Assembly: GCA_031472005.1 (NCBI GenBank)
Contig: PZJY01000007.1
Coordinates: 558,001-622,000 of the forward strand
Direction: 5' to 3'
Source: Tetracladium setigerum
Taxonomy: Eukaryota; Ascomycota; Leotiomycetes; Helotiales
DNA: 64,000 nucleotides
Each line of letters starts with the position of its first letter. The first letter of the stretch is position 1. Shown here piece after piece: positions 35,430 through 46,957 of the stretch. Under the pieces are notes generated by a model. It worked only from the letters and a program-made list of their open reading frames with translations. It had not been told where the DNA came from and did not search any database. Both the position numbers and the translations under genes were made by a program.

Positions 35430-36605
35430 GACTGCGACTTTGGCTTCTGGATTTTCCACTATTCAAGGTATTGATTGAAGAGTGTTTGTGTTTGGAACCT
35501 CCGGTTAAGCAAGTTTACTGACAGAATGATAGGAAAGAAGTCAAGAGGTTAAGCTTGCAAGAAATTAACAAGAATGAAGATTCATCTTCTTCATGCCCTC
35601 CTCGCTTCCATTTTCTTTTCCAAGAAATATATGCAAGGGCTGACAACAAGGTTAGCTCCACCACATCGTGCCATTATCAAAGGCATCTGGCCATCGAGTA
35701 CAGTATCCAGGACGGGAAAGGCTAGTCTATCCGATCAACTGACGATCCTATGACCTGTGCGGTGCTTCTTCTGCAGCAAAGTAAAGCTACCCTGGGTGCG
35801 GGCATTCTGTGATGGTGCTCCAAGCTGTCGTACCACCTTCTTTTTTTGCTTCTTTTCCTTCTCCTGCTCCGAGGTGTGCATTCATTTCTGCAAGTGTGGA
35901 CAGAGGTGGTAATATTTGCAGCGGGGTGGCTACCCTGCATTGCATTAGGTGGCTCTGTAATATTTATCCCATCTGATTTTCTTTTTGACTTGTTTTAGTT
36001 CATGAGGCAAATAGCTTGTGAATGTGGATTGATGACAGCATCTATCTGCAGAGTACCCCTCCATTCCGATGCCCCTCCGATGCGAAATTATTCGTTGCAG
36101 ACACACCTCACCTGGTTGAAACTGTGGTGGACCTCTGTACAACGAGGTGTGATGGATGGTTTGTTGTGTTACATTCTCAAACATAAGGCGTTCCCCACGA
36201 AGAACCTTCTCCGAATCGTCGTCTCTGTTTCCACTGCTCTCAATTTAGCCATGTATTCTGTGATTTTACTGAGCTCTGAATGATGGTTGTGCGAACTTGA
36301 TACACCATCCATCCCACGCACAATCAATCTCAGCAGGCAGTCCAAGGCCGCCCTAGCGACAACACAGCCAACTTCGTCATAGATTTCTATTGTATACCGA
36401 CGATCATATTATAGCTTGTTCAGTCTTGTCCCCGCGATTCATTCACAATGATCACCCCCAAGCCTCAGGTCCTGCGTATATCCTTTTTTTTCCCGCTTCC
36501 TCATTCTAGATGCACACCCAAAATTGGGAAGTGCCGAGCGGGTCCGTCCCGCACATCAAGACGCCGTTTCAATTGGCGCACCCATCTGATTGATTAGATT
36601 AGATG

Positions 36606-36614
36606 ATCTGATAA
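36606..36614 (+). promoter_or_regulatory. SreA-type GATA site upstream of SidA
   Basis: ATCTGATAA, 1,177 bp upstream of the SidA ATG, preceded by a cluster of GATT/GATTAGATTAGAT sequence. The regulatory role is inferred from the consensus. Confidence 0.58.
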
Positions 36615-39248
36615 AAATCTCTTCAACGACCCTTGATGTCGAGAAAAAGCCACCTCCGTCCGTTATTCAGGCTGACCGGGGGCAGGCCAGGATCATTATT
36701 CGCAGCCACAGAAATATTTTCTTTCTTTCTCAGTGACGGAGGAACTAGTCAGACAGTCTAGACTAAAAGCAAAAAAGCTCTTGCTGCCTTTTGGGAATGA
36801 TTACCGAAAAATGCGAAGCCCGTGGCGAGTGCCGCTGCAACCGTGGTTCGACTTGGGTCGCGAGGGTTCGGTAGTATTGAGATATTCCGCATGTCCTTCG
36901 TATAGCTTCGGCGTTTGAGGTCGAGAAGTTTGGTCGACCTTCCTTTTCTTCAATTTTGAAAAATTGGAAAGATATTCCGTGATTCAGGCCAGTATGCGCA
37001 GCATTAGGCGAAAATCGGAAGTTGTTTCTCGATTTGAATTCGTTGCTTTTGTGGAGAGAAGCCCAGCAGTTTTTCTTGGGTGGTTCCAAATGATTTTCCA
37101 CTAGCCGTTCATCTTTTTTACTCAAGAAAATCTTTTCAAAAAAGCATTTCACCTTTATGTAGTTGTGATATTCAAAAGATATTGTGTCCAGAGTAGAGAA
37201 AAATTCCCAGTGAAGGGTTCCCTGTACAGTACAGTACACTGTTCCCACCATCCTGAATTGTTAAACCACATCGAGTGAAGACGTCACAATCTGATCTGCG
37301 TCTCAAATCCTTTGATGTCAACATTCTACTACCTAAATCCAACTCTTGAGCCTTGCATCGCGATCATCAAGCATTTCTCTCGCTGTAAAACACCCCAGAA
37401 GAGAAATTGCAACCCCAGTAATGTTCGTCTTCGCCTCCAAGTCAACCCAGCACTCAATTCAAAATCCTGACAGCCAACACAAGCCCAGGTACCGGCCACC
37501 GACACCCACTCAAGCTTAAAATCCTTCTTCCCGCCCTCGGGACAGTGCTATGTTGTTACACAGCATAAAAGTGACACAACACCCAACAGCTTCCATGCTG
37601 ACTGCCGACGTCGCTGTTGGTGGTGGGTGGCACAGCAGTATAGTGGAACGTGGGATTTTTCCATTTTGTTTCTTTTTCTGGGAAAATGGGATCACGGGTG
37701 ACGGGTTCTTGGATAGCTTCAAGCCTTGATGGAGTGAAGAAGAAAAAATAGTGGCGCTGGTGAGTAAGAGGGGTCAGTAGCTTGTAGGTTGTATCTCCGC
37801 TGGGGTTTTGGCGGGGATTTTTTCTGCTTGCGGGAAGGATGATGGGGATGTGAGGGGACTTGAATGGAGAGTAGATAGAGAGTAGTGTGCACTATTGTGA
37901 GATGTTTTCTAGTCCTGTTGTTGCGGTATTACGGAGTTGCATTATGGAAGTTCGTCCAAAATAGCCTATTAACCCGTCTCCAAGTCTCCCATGCAACAGC
38001 AAAATCATTTATAATCTTCCAACTTCCGTCTACCCAATAGCCCTCCAGCCGTAGTAATCCACAGAGAACAAATCATTTCCTCGCAACTTCCAACTAACAA
38101 ATGTTCTCAACCAATATTGGGCTTTGCCTCCTACCGCCAGCCTCCCGCCTTGACAGGGCTACCAAGCTCGTCGCCTCATGGGTATTCCCCGGTCTTGGGC
38201 CTTTCTATTTGGGTTTCTAAGAAGTCCCAAGACCTTGGGTATATGTAGTAAAGTGGCACAGTAGTTTTGGGGTTGAGGGGGTGTGTTGGCTATGCTGGTG
38301 TTGCTTTTTTGGCGGTATGTCGATCGTTTTTTGAAGTGGGTATCAATTGACATCAAGTGACTATAGTATATGAGAAGATTGGAAGTTTAGAAAAGGTATC
38401 AAGACGGCTGGAAACTCTTTGTGGATTCTAGATGCAGTAGGAGTGAAACACTCGACAGATCTACATAAGCGTGACGACTTGATTGTGGATGAGGGCTTGG
38501 CGTTAAGCTTTGCGATGTGCATTATTGGGTTGGAAGTAGCTAACTACAGTGTCTATCTAAAGGTCTAGGGAGAAGTTAATTTTGAAATTGAATTGTCCTC
38601 ATCTCCTGCTTCCATGTCCCATAATTCTAAGCACTGAAAACAGTTCAAAATCGTCAATGGTGCCACTAGCGAGAGTATTAGCATACGCAACAAGCAGAGT
38701 GAAGGATCCCATAGCTGCAGACCACATTTCTAGGAACATCATAAACTCCAAAAAAAGAAGTTCTCATTGATTGCAAACCCTGACCAATAACCTTTTAAAA
38801 AGAAAAACATCATTTTCCACAACACCAAATACCAAGGCAGGGCTGCAGCAAACGCGGCCTCCTGAGTCAGGTCCCAAAAGCTCACCTCAAGAATTCAATC
38901 TTTTGTTGCAGATCGATCAGATTAGATTAGATCTTTCTACGCACTCTCTCCCAACCATCTTCCCCAAGCTTCCCCTCCATCCAAGTATATCAAGCCTCAC
39001 AGCAAGCCATCCACGTCGTCCAAGCTTTCTCTTCCTTCAATTCCCGAAACTAGGGCAATAATAACACAAAGCAAAAAATTCTGCCGGCACAACTGATGCG
39101 GTTGGAGGTTGGAACCCACTAACTAACTGACTATGGGAAAATAGCGGGAGCCGATCACGGTGGGTGGACGGAATTAGTGTATTATTGTACTGACTGCATG
39201 GTGTTGTGGTGACGTTGGGTACACGTACTAGGAGGTAGACATAGGATG

Positions 39249-39257
39249 ATCTGATAA
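39249..39257 (+). promoter_or_regulatory. ATCTGATAA GATA-factor site, distal
   Basis: Perfect 9-bp match, but 3.8 kb from SidA and at the 3' side of the HET gene; its target is unclear. Confidence 0.35.
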
Positions 39258-39707
39258 GATTACGGGATGAATTGTTGGGGTTGAGGAATTGACGTGGGAT
39301 GTTGTGGATTTGGATTTGGGTTTGTGGGAGGGGGCAGGAAAGTGTGTTTGATAAAGCGGCGGAGGGGTGTGTTGTGTGTTGGAGGAGGAAGCGGTGTGGT
39401 GTGTGTGGACGCTTCTCTTGGCGCATTAGCTTTAAATTTTTGGTATGTTGTTGGATTCTAATTATGGGGAGAAGAATAATGACGGAGACATGCAGCTGGT
39501 GCAAACAAAATTGCGGTTGATTTCGATGATCACAATATTTTCAGGCAATAACTGCGGAGAGATACGTGCCTGGACTCCTCCAATTTATATGTTGACCTAA
39601 CCCAAAGGATTTTGAGTGAGGTGTATTTGCATTACCCGGTTTGGTAGTATTTTGATTGTCTCTATGTGGTACCGAGTTCTTGGGAAATCGGGATGTGGAA
39701 ATAGTTT

Positions 39708-41906
39708 TCAAACTATGGCAAGTGTACGCTTAACATTGCCAACATTGCTGACGTTGTTGTCAACAATACGACCACCTCGGATAGCACCAACTCTCTTAAA
39801 CACATTGCCATTGCCTCCATCAACCTGGATCAACATTAGACAAAACGACTCTCGAAGCGGCAAAGACCAAATCAACTGATTCGGCTCGTCCGCAATATTT
39901 GTTTCGTCATCAAAGCCCACGACGAGTGGCGACGATGAAGTATTTGTCCAAGCTGCCAACTGCTTACTTGACAGAAAAGTCCATGGCGGACCCTTTCGAC
40001 ATAGTGCGATTTTGAAAAGATACTGGGTTTCGAGAAGAATGTGCCCATCGCTAACCTGGCCCAAAGGATCCTTACCCGCGAGCGTAGTAGAGACTTCAAC
40101 GATTAAAGGTGCAAACTTGGAAGGACTGAACTCCAGATCAACCCAAGCCGGTTTGTAATTGATGGGCCCATCAACAGAAGCCCATGACCAAGACGGTGCT
40201 CTGTATTTTTTAGGTCTCGAAGGTATGACTGGCGTACCAAGATGGTTGTCAGGGCCAGTCCACCATGCCAAGTCGTGCAACATTGACTCCTTCCATAGTC
40301 CAGCAGCGTAGGTATCCTGTGTTTGTGATCTACGTTGATGGGCCAAGCCTGACAACGCTGGTAGCTTGTCCATTTCGTAGGTGAGTTGCCGTCGAGTGTA
40401 GTCGGAGACAATGCCAGCCCAAACGAAGTCAAGCGAGGAGACCATGTTGATGTATCTTTGTGAACGGTAACCTTGAAAATGACCAGATTCGTGAAAAATT
40501 CCATCCGTTGAGCATAGATATGTTTGTCGCGGCTCAAATATCAGAAATTGACCAGAAAGGACTTCTTCCTGTAGAGTCCAACCCCTTTGACGAACAAGCG
40601 GGTCGTCCGGACTTTTCCTCGATTTAGCAACTTTTGACGTGCGTAGTCTGTCGTTTAGTCCCGTGAAATAGAAGTTTAAAATCTTTTTATTTGCTAGTTT
40701 AATCGGGAGTCGGTAGTATCCGGGCCCGTATTTTGACATATATCGAGAGCCAAATAGTCCATCAGTATGATCGTTCAGTCCAGCAATCAGGGTCAGTCAA
40801 CTATTGGAATAGTATGAGCCCATTTTGCTGGATTCCTCCTCCCAATCAGAAGTGCTATCCTGTAGGATACATAACGAATCAATCCATAGAAATCGACAAC
40901 CAAGGCCGCGAGTCACAAGAATAGCGTCCCGAAATACAGGTGGCAGATCTAGCATCTCGATACCCCCTTTGCGCGATTCTAATGTGCTCACTGTCGTTGT
41001 CAACGGGTTCGAGAGTGCCCAGCAATGACTGAGGGCTACATAAGGCGCCTTGAAAGGATTTCCAGAGAATTCCTCCAGATTTACAGTGGGAGATCCATGA
41101 TTACCGACGTTTATCACTCTTGTTGGCAAATTTTGGTGGGCGTTCTGGTCTGGAAATTTGATGTTGGGCTTGAATCGAGTAAGCGTGCTTTCTAGTGTCG
41201 CAATCCTCTGCACGCGCTGAGCGTGAAAATTTCCCTTGAAAATGTCGCCTAGCCATGTCAGTGAGGGAGCTGCAGTAGAAATCGCTGGAATGATACCAGC
41301 CTTTCCAATTTCCATAGGAAATGCATCCAAAATTCTTTCATTAGGCAACTGTCATTTGTGTTCATTCAAAATCCAACTATTCGATAATGGGAAAAACTGA
41401 TGAGAGTATTTCTTGAATGGCCTGCTCTACTGTGACTTACATTCATCTTTGTCTTTTTCATCTTTTCGCTGCCCTGCACTAGAAGGATCGGTAAAGAGGG
41501 ACAACTTCACGTCTCTTCCGTCCCCTGATCTTGATGTCACAATTGCAAAATTGTAAAAATCGAAAAATAATCTGATCGGGTTGGCAACGTAGGCATCGGG
41601 AGAGATGACATGTTTTGTGAAGTTTAAAGACTGACAGATCCACAAGCACAATCTGCAGCCGTCTCGAGCCGCTGCTGTCACATCAACCCTTCTTTTGTAA
41701 TGCAGATAGCCGGTGGCAGTACTTAGAGTCTCCCAAGTGATGTCCTGACATTTTCCGCAAAGGTGTGCATCCAGGACTGGGAGATTAACTCCATCGTCCT
41801 CGAGGACCACGTCGTGTTCAGGGAAGGTCCCATAGATAGATCTTTTCCAGTCCAGAGCACCAGACGACTTTGGAATTGATGCTCGGGATGCAATTTTCCA
41901 AGACAT
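39708..41906 (-). pseudogene. HET-domain (heterokaryon incompatibility) gene with in-frame stop
   Basis: Exon 1 (41441-41906) carries Cys motifs (CGKCQDITW, GCRLCLWI) usual upstream of HET domains. Exon 2 (39708-41348) has the HET core: YVALSHCWA, LPPVFRDAILVTRGLGCRFLWIDSLCILQ and WEEESSKMGSYYSN. The frame then meets TGA at 40797-40799 and continues open for over 360 codons with LTLIAGLNDHTDGLF, RGWTLQEEVLS and APSWSWASVDG, all normal HET-family features. The stop therefore lies inside the domain. It sits where a TGG to TGA change would suffice. The exon 1/2 junction also does not keep frame with the best donor (41440) and acceptor (41349). HET proteins trigger cell death after fusion of incompatible hyphae; such genes often decay. 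Confidence 0.75.
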
Positions 41907-42111
41907 AAGTAAAAGTGTTTAGGTGGTTTGAGTATTGTTGAAGATACAGAAAAGTGCAAGAAGTGAGATGAAGCAATTATCTTGATATTCGCTTATGTAA
42001 TGCTTAGCCGAGGCTCCGCCGGTGTTCATGCCGAGGGTTGGGGGAGCGGGGGGTGCTATCTTCGTCTCAACTGGAGCTCCTCCACGTTCAACCTCAAAAG
42101 TCACAAACACA
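41907..42111. promoter_or_regulatory. Short divergent promoter between HET gene and CoA-transferase
   Basis: 205 bp separate the two opposite start codons; no specific element was recognised. Confidence 0.4.
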
Positions 42112-43660
42112 ATGGCAATGAAATCTCATACTCGTTTGCTCTCTAGAGCTTCTGGAGTTCGCTCGGCCTCCAATGTTCAACTTTCAGGCAACTACATCGC
42201 CAGACGGAGAGGGTTTGCGGACCTCGCATCGAATGAGGATGGGAAACTACCATTAAAGGGATACAAGGTCCTAGATTTGACAAGAGTGCTGGCTGGCGTA
42301 ATTTTCACCCACCATAAGCTTTTCAAGTGCTGATTGCCGATAATAGCCATATTGCACGCAAATCCTTGGAGATCTAGGGTGTGCTCTTCCTTCGACTTCG
42401 AAGTCCCCCGCCAGCAGCTTATAAGACCAGAGCAGAAGTGATCAAAGTCGAGCATCCTACCAGAGGAGATGATACGAGAGCATGGGGGCCGCCATATGCG
42501 AAGTACAAGGAAGGTTCAGGGAAGGAGGGGCCCGGAGAGAGCGCGTATTTTATGGCGGTAGGATACCTCCTACGAAAATGAGGCCAAGCTCACAATTTCA
42601 CAAGGTCAACCGCAACAAAAAGTCAGTTGCTTTATCCTTCCAGCACGAATCAGGCGTCGGTATCTTGCACAAATTGGCTGCTGAAAGCGATATCCTCGTT
42701 GAAAACTATCTTCCTGGAACGCTCAAAAAATATAAGATGGACTACCAAACCCTCTCAAAAATCAATCCTCGATTGATATACGCTTCTATAACTGGCTATG
42801 GGCAAACTGGCCCGTACTCAAACAGAGCTGGCTATGATGTTATGGTTGAAGCAGAAATGGGACTCATGCATATAACAGGCTCGCGAGACGGTCCTCCAGT
42901 AAAGGTGGGCGTTGCTGTCACAGATTTGACAACCGGACTCTATACCAGCAATAGCATCATGGCTGCTATCATAGCCAGGGCCAAGACTGGAAGGGGACAG
43001 CATATTGATGTCGCTTTGAGTGACTGTCAGGTGGCCACATTGAGTAATCTGGCAAGTAGCGCTCTGATCAGCGGGGAAAAGGATCAGGGAAGGTGGGGAA
43101 CCGCCCATCGTAAATACATCCTCCTCTTTGTACAATTCAATATTAATTCAAGTACAGCATCAATTGTACCGTATCGATCATACAAAACCAAAGACGGTGA
43201 CATTCTCTTCGGCGGAGGGAATGACCGTCTTTTCGGTCTCCTCTGCAATGGATTATCAAGTCCGGAATGGGCTCAAAATCCGAAATATGTCACCAACGCA
43301 CTCCGAGTTGCCAACCGACAGGAACTTGATTCGTCAATCGAAGACATCACCCAGACCAAAACAACCGAAGAATGGCTTCAGATATTCGAGGGATCCGGCT
43401 TGCCTTATGCCGCAGTTAACGATATCCAGGGAACACTCAGTCATGAACACGTTTTAGCGAGAGGAATGGTCACGGAGATGGAGCATGAGTATTGCGGAAA
43501 AATCAAAATGGTTAATACGCCTGTCAAGTACAGTGAGAGTGCACCTGGCATCAGGAGCTCACCACCTGTCTTGGGAGAGCATACCGATGAAGTCTTGAGG
43601 GGTTTGGGGATAAGTAGGGAAGATGTTGAGAAGCTGAAAGGAGAAGGGGCTGTTAGATAA
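42112..43660 (+). CDS. Class III (CaiB/BaiF) CoA-transferase, predicted mitochondrial
   Basis: Exons 42112-42297, 42347-42378 (32 nt), 42431-42557, 42605-43109 and 43158-43660 give 1,353 nt and 450 residues. The first 37 residues are basic, Ser/Arg-rich and acid-free, like a mitochondrial presequence. The core shows LKGYKVLDLTRVLAG-PYCTQILGDLGAEVIKVEHP, NRNKKSVALSF, DILVENYLPGTL, PRLIYASITGYGQTGPYSNRAGYDVMVEA (which includes the catalytic-Asp region) and GRGQHIDVALSDCQVA. It resembles the succinyl-CoA:glutarate CoA-transferase (SUGCT/C7orf10) branch, but acyl specificity is inference. The last 48-nt intron is in phase and stop-free, so its retention would add 16 residues. Confidence 0.9.
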
Positions 43661-44184
43661 ACAGAATAGAGGTACGAATAAGCCAGCTTAGAAATAAATT
43701 CTGTTCAAGTCATTCCAACCTGATTAGATACTCCTCCTTGGCCATGTAAAGTGCTAGTGTAGTTTTGAGATCAGCTGTGCCAAGACTTGTGACATCCAGT
43801 CTACCACGTGATGTAAAGTCACGCGTTCAGCCAAACTGCACCTCAACTTTGCGAATGATCACTCTTGTATCATCAGCAAACCCTTTCAGACAAATTGATC
43901 TGCCATCAAAGGCTGTATCGCGAGAGCCTGTTAAATCCGATTCTTATCACAAACAGAGGACAATTGACCTCAAATATCACGCGTCGACGTCAACAAAGGC
44001 TGTTGTCGCTGGCGATCGACAGAACGGAAATCTCGAAATCAATTCAAAAGACGCGACTATCTTCTCCTCGAGCGACAAACCCTCCCGGAAATTACCCAAG
44101 ATCACAATTGTTTGATTTCTATTTAGCAGTCAACAACGACTGGCGCAATCAAATACACCCCACGCTCGAACCGAGTATATCAAC
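43661..44184. other. Intergenic / promoter of PHD gene
   Basis: 524 bp with no supported gene. A stop-bounded frame at 43765-44115 has no motif. Confidence 0.45.
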
Positions 44185-45736
44185 ATGGAGGAGAACAACC
44201 CTTCCCAACCGCCCGCTGCGCCCAGCAAGCCAGACAACGCTGCGTCAGATTCTCCTCAGAAATATGTTCCTCAGTTCTCTGCTGCGACAGAGATGATTCT
44301 TAAGCGCATTCATTCTGGTAATGGCGCTACTGGTTTGTCTGCTGTTGGAAACGCTTCAGTACCATACATGGGAGGAACGGCCAAATACGAGGATATGAGG
44401 CGGAGTGTGTTGATGAACATGAAGACCTCGATGAATATGGAGTTGCCGAGTACTCCCTCTCCAAGTGCCACCAAATCAAAGTCTACGCCGAAGACTGGAG
44501 GGTCTGCTAGGAAATTGAAAGCAAGTTCTACCACACCAGGCGCTACACCATCTGCGTCGGGATCTGCCAATGGAGGAAAGGGAAAAGCAAAGGTCAGGGG
44601 AAAGACCAAGGCAGGCACAAAGCGGAAAAGGGTCGAGCAAGATGAGAGTGAGAGCACGGAGGAGTCTGACGAGATGTCGCAGCTAGGGGGAGATTCCGAG
44701 GAAGACGAAATGAGCGATGGAGACGTGTCGGAATTGCCTAAAATCACACAATCCGGAAGACAAATCAACAAGCCCGCACAGTTTGTACCAGCTAGCTATG
44801 AAGTCCCATCGAAAAAGCGAGCCCTACCGAAGCGAAACCAAGAACAGGCATTATGCAAAAGATGCGCCCGAGGCCACAGTCCTGCGAATAACATGATAGT
44901 CTTCTGTGATGGCTGCAATCTCTGCTGGCACCAGCTCTGTCATGATCCCGCAATTTCAGAAGACACTGTGAAGGATGAGGCGGCTCCGTGGTATTGTACA
45001 GACTGTTCGCGCAAACGAGGAGTCAAAACCGCTGGCCACGACCAAGTTCGAGGAGTCAGCTGGCAAGGACGAAGCGACGACGACGTAAGCCTTTCTACCA
45101 CCTCCGTACCCGATGAACAGCCCGTCTCCTAACCCGTCCTAGAAACGCAACTATTTTAATGCGCTACCTCACCACCATCTTGTCTCCCTCCTCATGCAAT
45201 CTACGATCCTCCATCCAAATATTCCAATCTTCCCAAGCGAAGCAAGCCGACAGTCGGCACCACCTCAGACAAAAGCGAGTTTGTCGCGTTCAAGCACCCA
45301 TCCGCAACAACCATTCCCACCTTCGGCACTCTCAGCAGCAGGACTCTTCCCTCGTTCAGAAAGCAATCCTCGAGCAACCATGAACTTCATCCGCAAAATC
45401 CCCGCAGGATCTACACCACCATTAGCTAACTCTTCATCCTCCTCCACAGCCCAATCCGCGCCTCCTACCTTCTCCAACAGTCAGAATGCCCCGAATGATG
45501 CCGAGAGCCGTGAGAGCACGCCTGCCAGTCCTCCATACCCGAAACCTGGAAATGGCTTGATGGCCAAGCTAGGTCCGGATGAAGAAGATTTGGAATGGTT
45601 GGTTGATGAAAATGACTTTGATGCTTTCAGTCATACAGTCTACGATGATCATGGCAATCCTCAATCTCTACAAGTGGACGCCGATGCTGGTGGTGTTAAT
45701 GGCGGTACGGCGCAGGCAAACAGCCATGCGCAGTAA
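44185..45736 (+). CDS. PHD-finger nuclear protein
   Basis: Exons 44185-45084 and 45143-45736 give 497 residues. The N-terminal 200 residues are Ser/Thr/Pro-rich with basic stretches (GTKRKRVEQDESE) and an acidic patch. A PHD zinc finger spans about residues 222-275: LCKRCARGHSPANNMIVFCDGC, then CWHQLCHDPAI and WYCTDC supply the C4HC3 ligands. The conserved linker LPKITQSGRQINKPAQF sits before it. The C-terminus is low complexity with an acidic EEDLEWLVDENDFD motif. PHD fingers of this type read histone H3 tails in chromatin complexes; the complex cannot be named from sequence. Confidence 0.9.
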
Positions 45737-46725
45737 GTTTATGGTTGGGTAGCGAGGTTTAATGAGAGATGCTTATAAATTAGAGGGGTATAGTGTAACT
45801 TGATACACTGACTGCTTATTCTGGGAGTTAGTGCGAGACAGCTTTTCCATGGCTGCACAGGAACCTGACGACCAGATAAATCGACATGCCTCTTTTTCCT
45901 GTGAGAATAATCTGGTCGCCGGATTATTGAATTGTAATAATAATAGTAGTCGCTCTATTTGCAACTTCTTGATTAATACACTCCATTCTATTTGCTCTAG
46001 CTTGCCTTCTCAGTTTCGTGGTGCTGGTCGTGATCTTGGTCTCTTTGCCATTTCCAAAGAGGGTATATCAGCGATTGCCTGATAGTCATGATAGATCTTT
46101 ACAAAATCGACAAGTTCGTCGAAGAAGGAGAGCCTGTGTCGAAACATTCGATATCATAGAGTTCTGGACATTGAGTCGCATTCTCGATCTCTCAATTTCA
46201 CACCAAATGCAGGACAGTTGTGGGGGAGACTTGGGGAGTGGATTTTAGCTCCTGCTTGGATTCAGAAGTTCAGAACTTGCAAGTGCGGAACCAAGGTTGT
46301 GCTCTCCTCTTCTGAAATCCAATACTGTACCCACTGGCTGGGAGATAAAATTATATTCAAAAGGTTAGTTTGATATTGGTTAATCAGTTGCTGGAAGTTT
46401 CAACTCATCATGGTATCAATCTCTTGGACGCAATCATGTGCCCATATCCTCAAATGAGTTACTTGATCCTTTATAGAATGGGATAGTTTCCACGATAGTT
46501 ATACTCACTAAAAGCCGCTCTATTAAAGTAAAACTAACTAGCGTGATTTACTTGGTCACGCGCTGTCGTGCCACTATCGTGATTCGCTCGTAACACGCTA
46601 CGCGTATTACCAACAGTATATACAATAGTGTCCAAGGGCATTAACGTTCCACTGCTATCCTTGTTGCCAGAACCTTCTCGCCTAAGTTGAGTCCAGCGGT
46701 CAGAGTAGCATTCTTCTCAATGTAA

Positions 46726-46840
46726 TAGCCGGTACCGCTCCTTTAAGTTTTTTATATTTTCAGACGGGCGGCTTACCGCCCCATAAAAAAGCTTGAAGAA
46801 GGGAACCGGCTATTAGTCTATAGAGATTTGAGTTCCTTAG
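46726..46840. repeat. Hairpin element, copy 1
   Basis: Arms of 30 nt at 46726-46755 (TAGCCGGTACCGCTCC...) and 46783-46812 (...GGGAACCGGCTA) are imperfect reverse complements. An inner palindrome GGGCGG-CTTA-CCGCCC forms the tip. A 28-bp tail (ttagtctatagagatttgag...) completes the repeat unit. It is followed immediately by copy 2. The structure resembles a small MITE or foldback element. Confidence 0.8.
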
Positions 46841-46957
46841 TAGCCGGTTCCCCTCCACGTTTTTTTTATACTTTCAGACGTCCCGCTTACCGCCCGATAA
46901 AAAAAAGCTTGAAGGAGGGGGACTGGCTATTAGTCTATGGAGATTTGAGTTCCTTAG
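46841..46957. repeat. Hairpin element, copy 2
   Basis: A tandem copy of the preceding unit with the same TAGCCGGT arm start, inner cccgcttaccgccc tip, right arm ending in GGCTA at 46929, and the same 28-bp tail to 46957. It differs by scattered substitutions and longer T/A runs. Confidence 0.8.

Larger units (their letters stand above)
35430..39707. other. Long gene-poor region upstream of SidA
   Basis: About 4.3 kb with no gene I can support. It contains the SidA promoter, two perfect ATCTGATAA sites (36606-36614, 39249-39257) and mixed pyrimidine/purine-rich stretches. Short frames (for example 36763-37251 minus, 39037-39504 minus) lack motifs. Confidence 0.5.

Noticed and set aside
36763..37251. 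162-codon minus-strand frame upstream of SidA
   Set aside because: No recognisable domain, AT-rich, and no splice-consistent extension.
40740..40800. Intron removing the HET in-frame stop
   Set aside because: A GT near the stop exists, but the first plausible acceptor would delete the conserved segment after the HET core.
46726..46957. CRISPR-like array
   Set aside because: Only two units with internal hairpins and no spacers, in a eukaryotic genome; it is a tandem foldback repeat.
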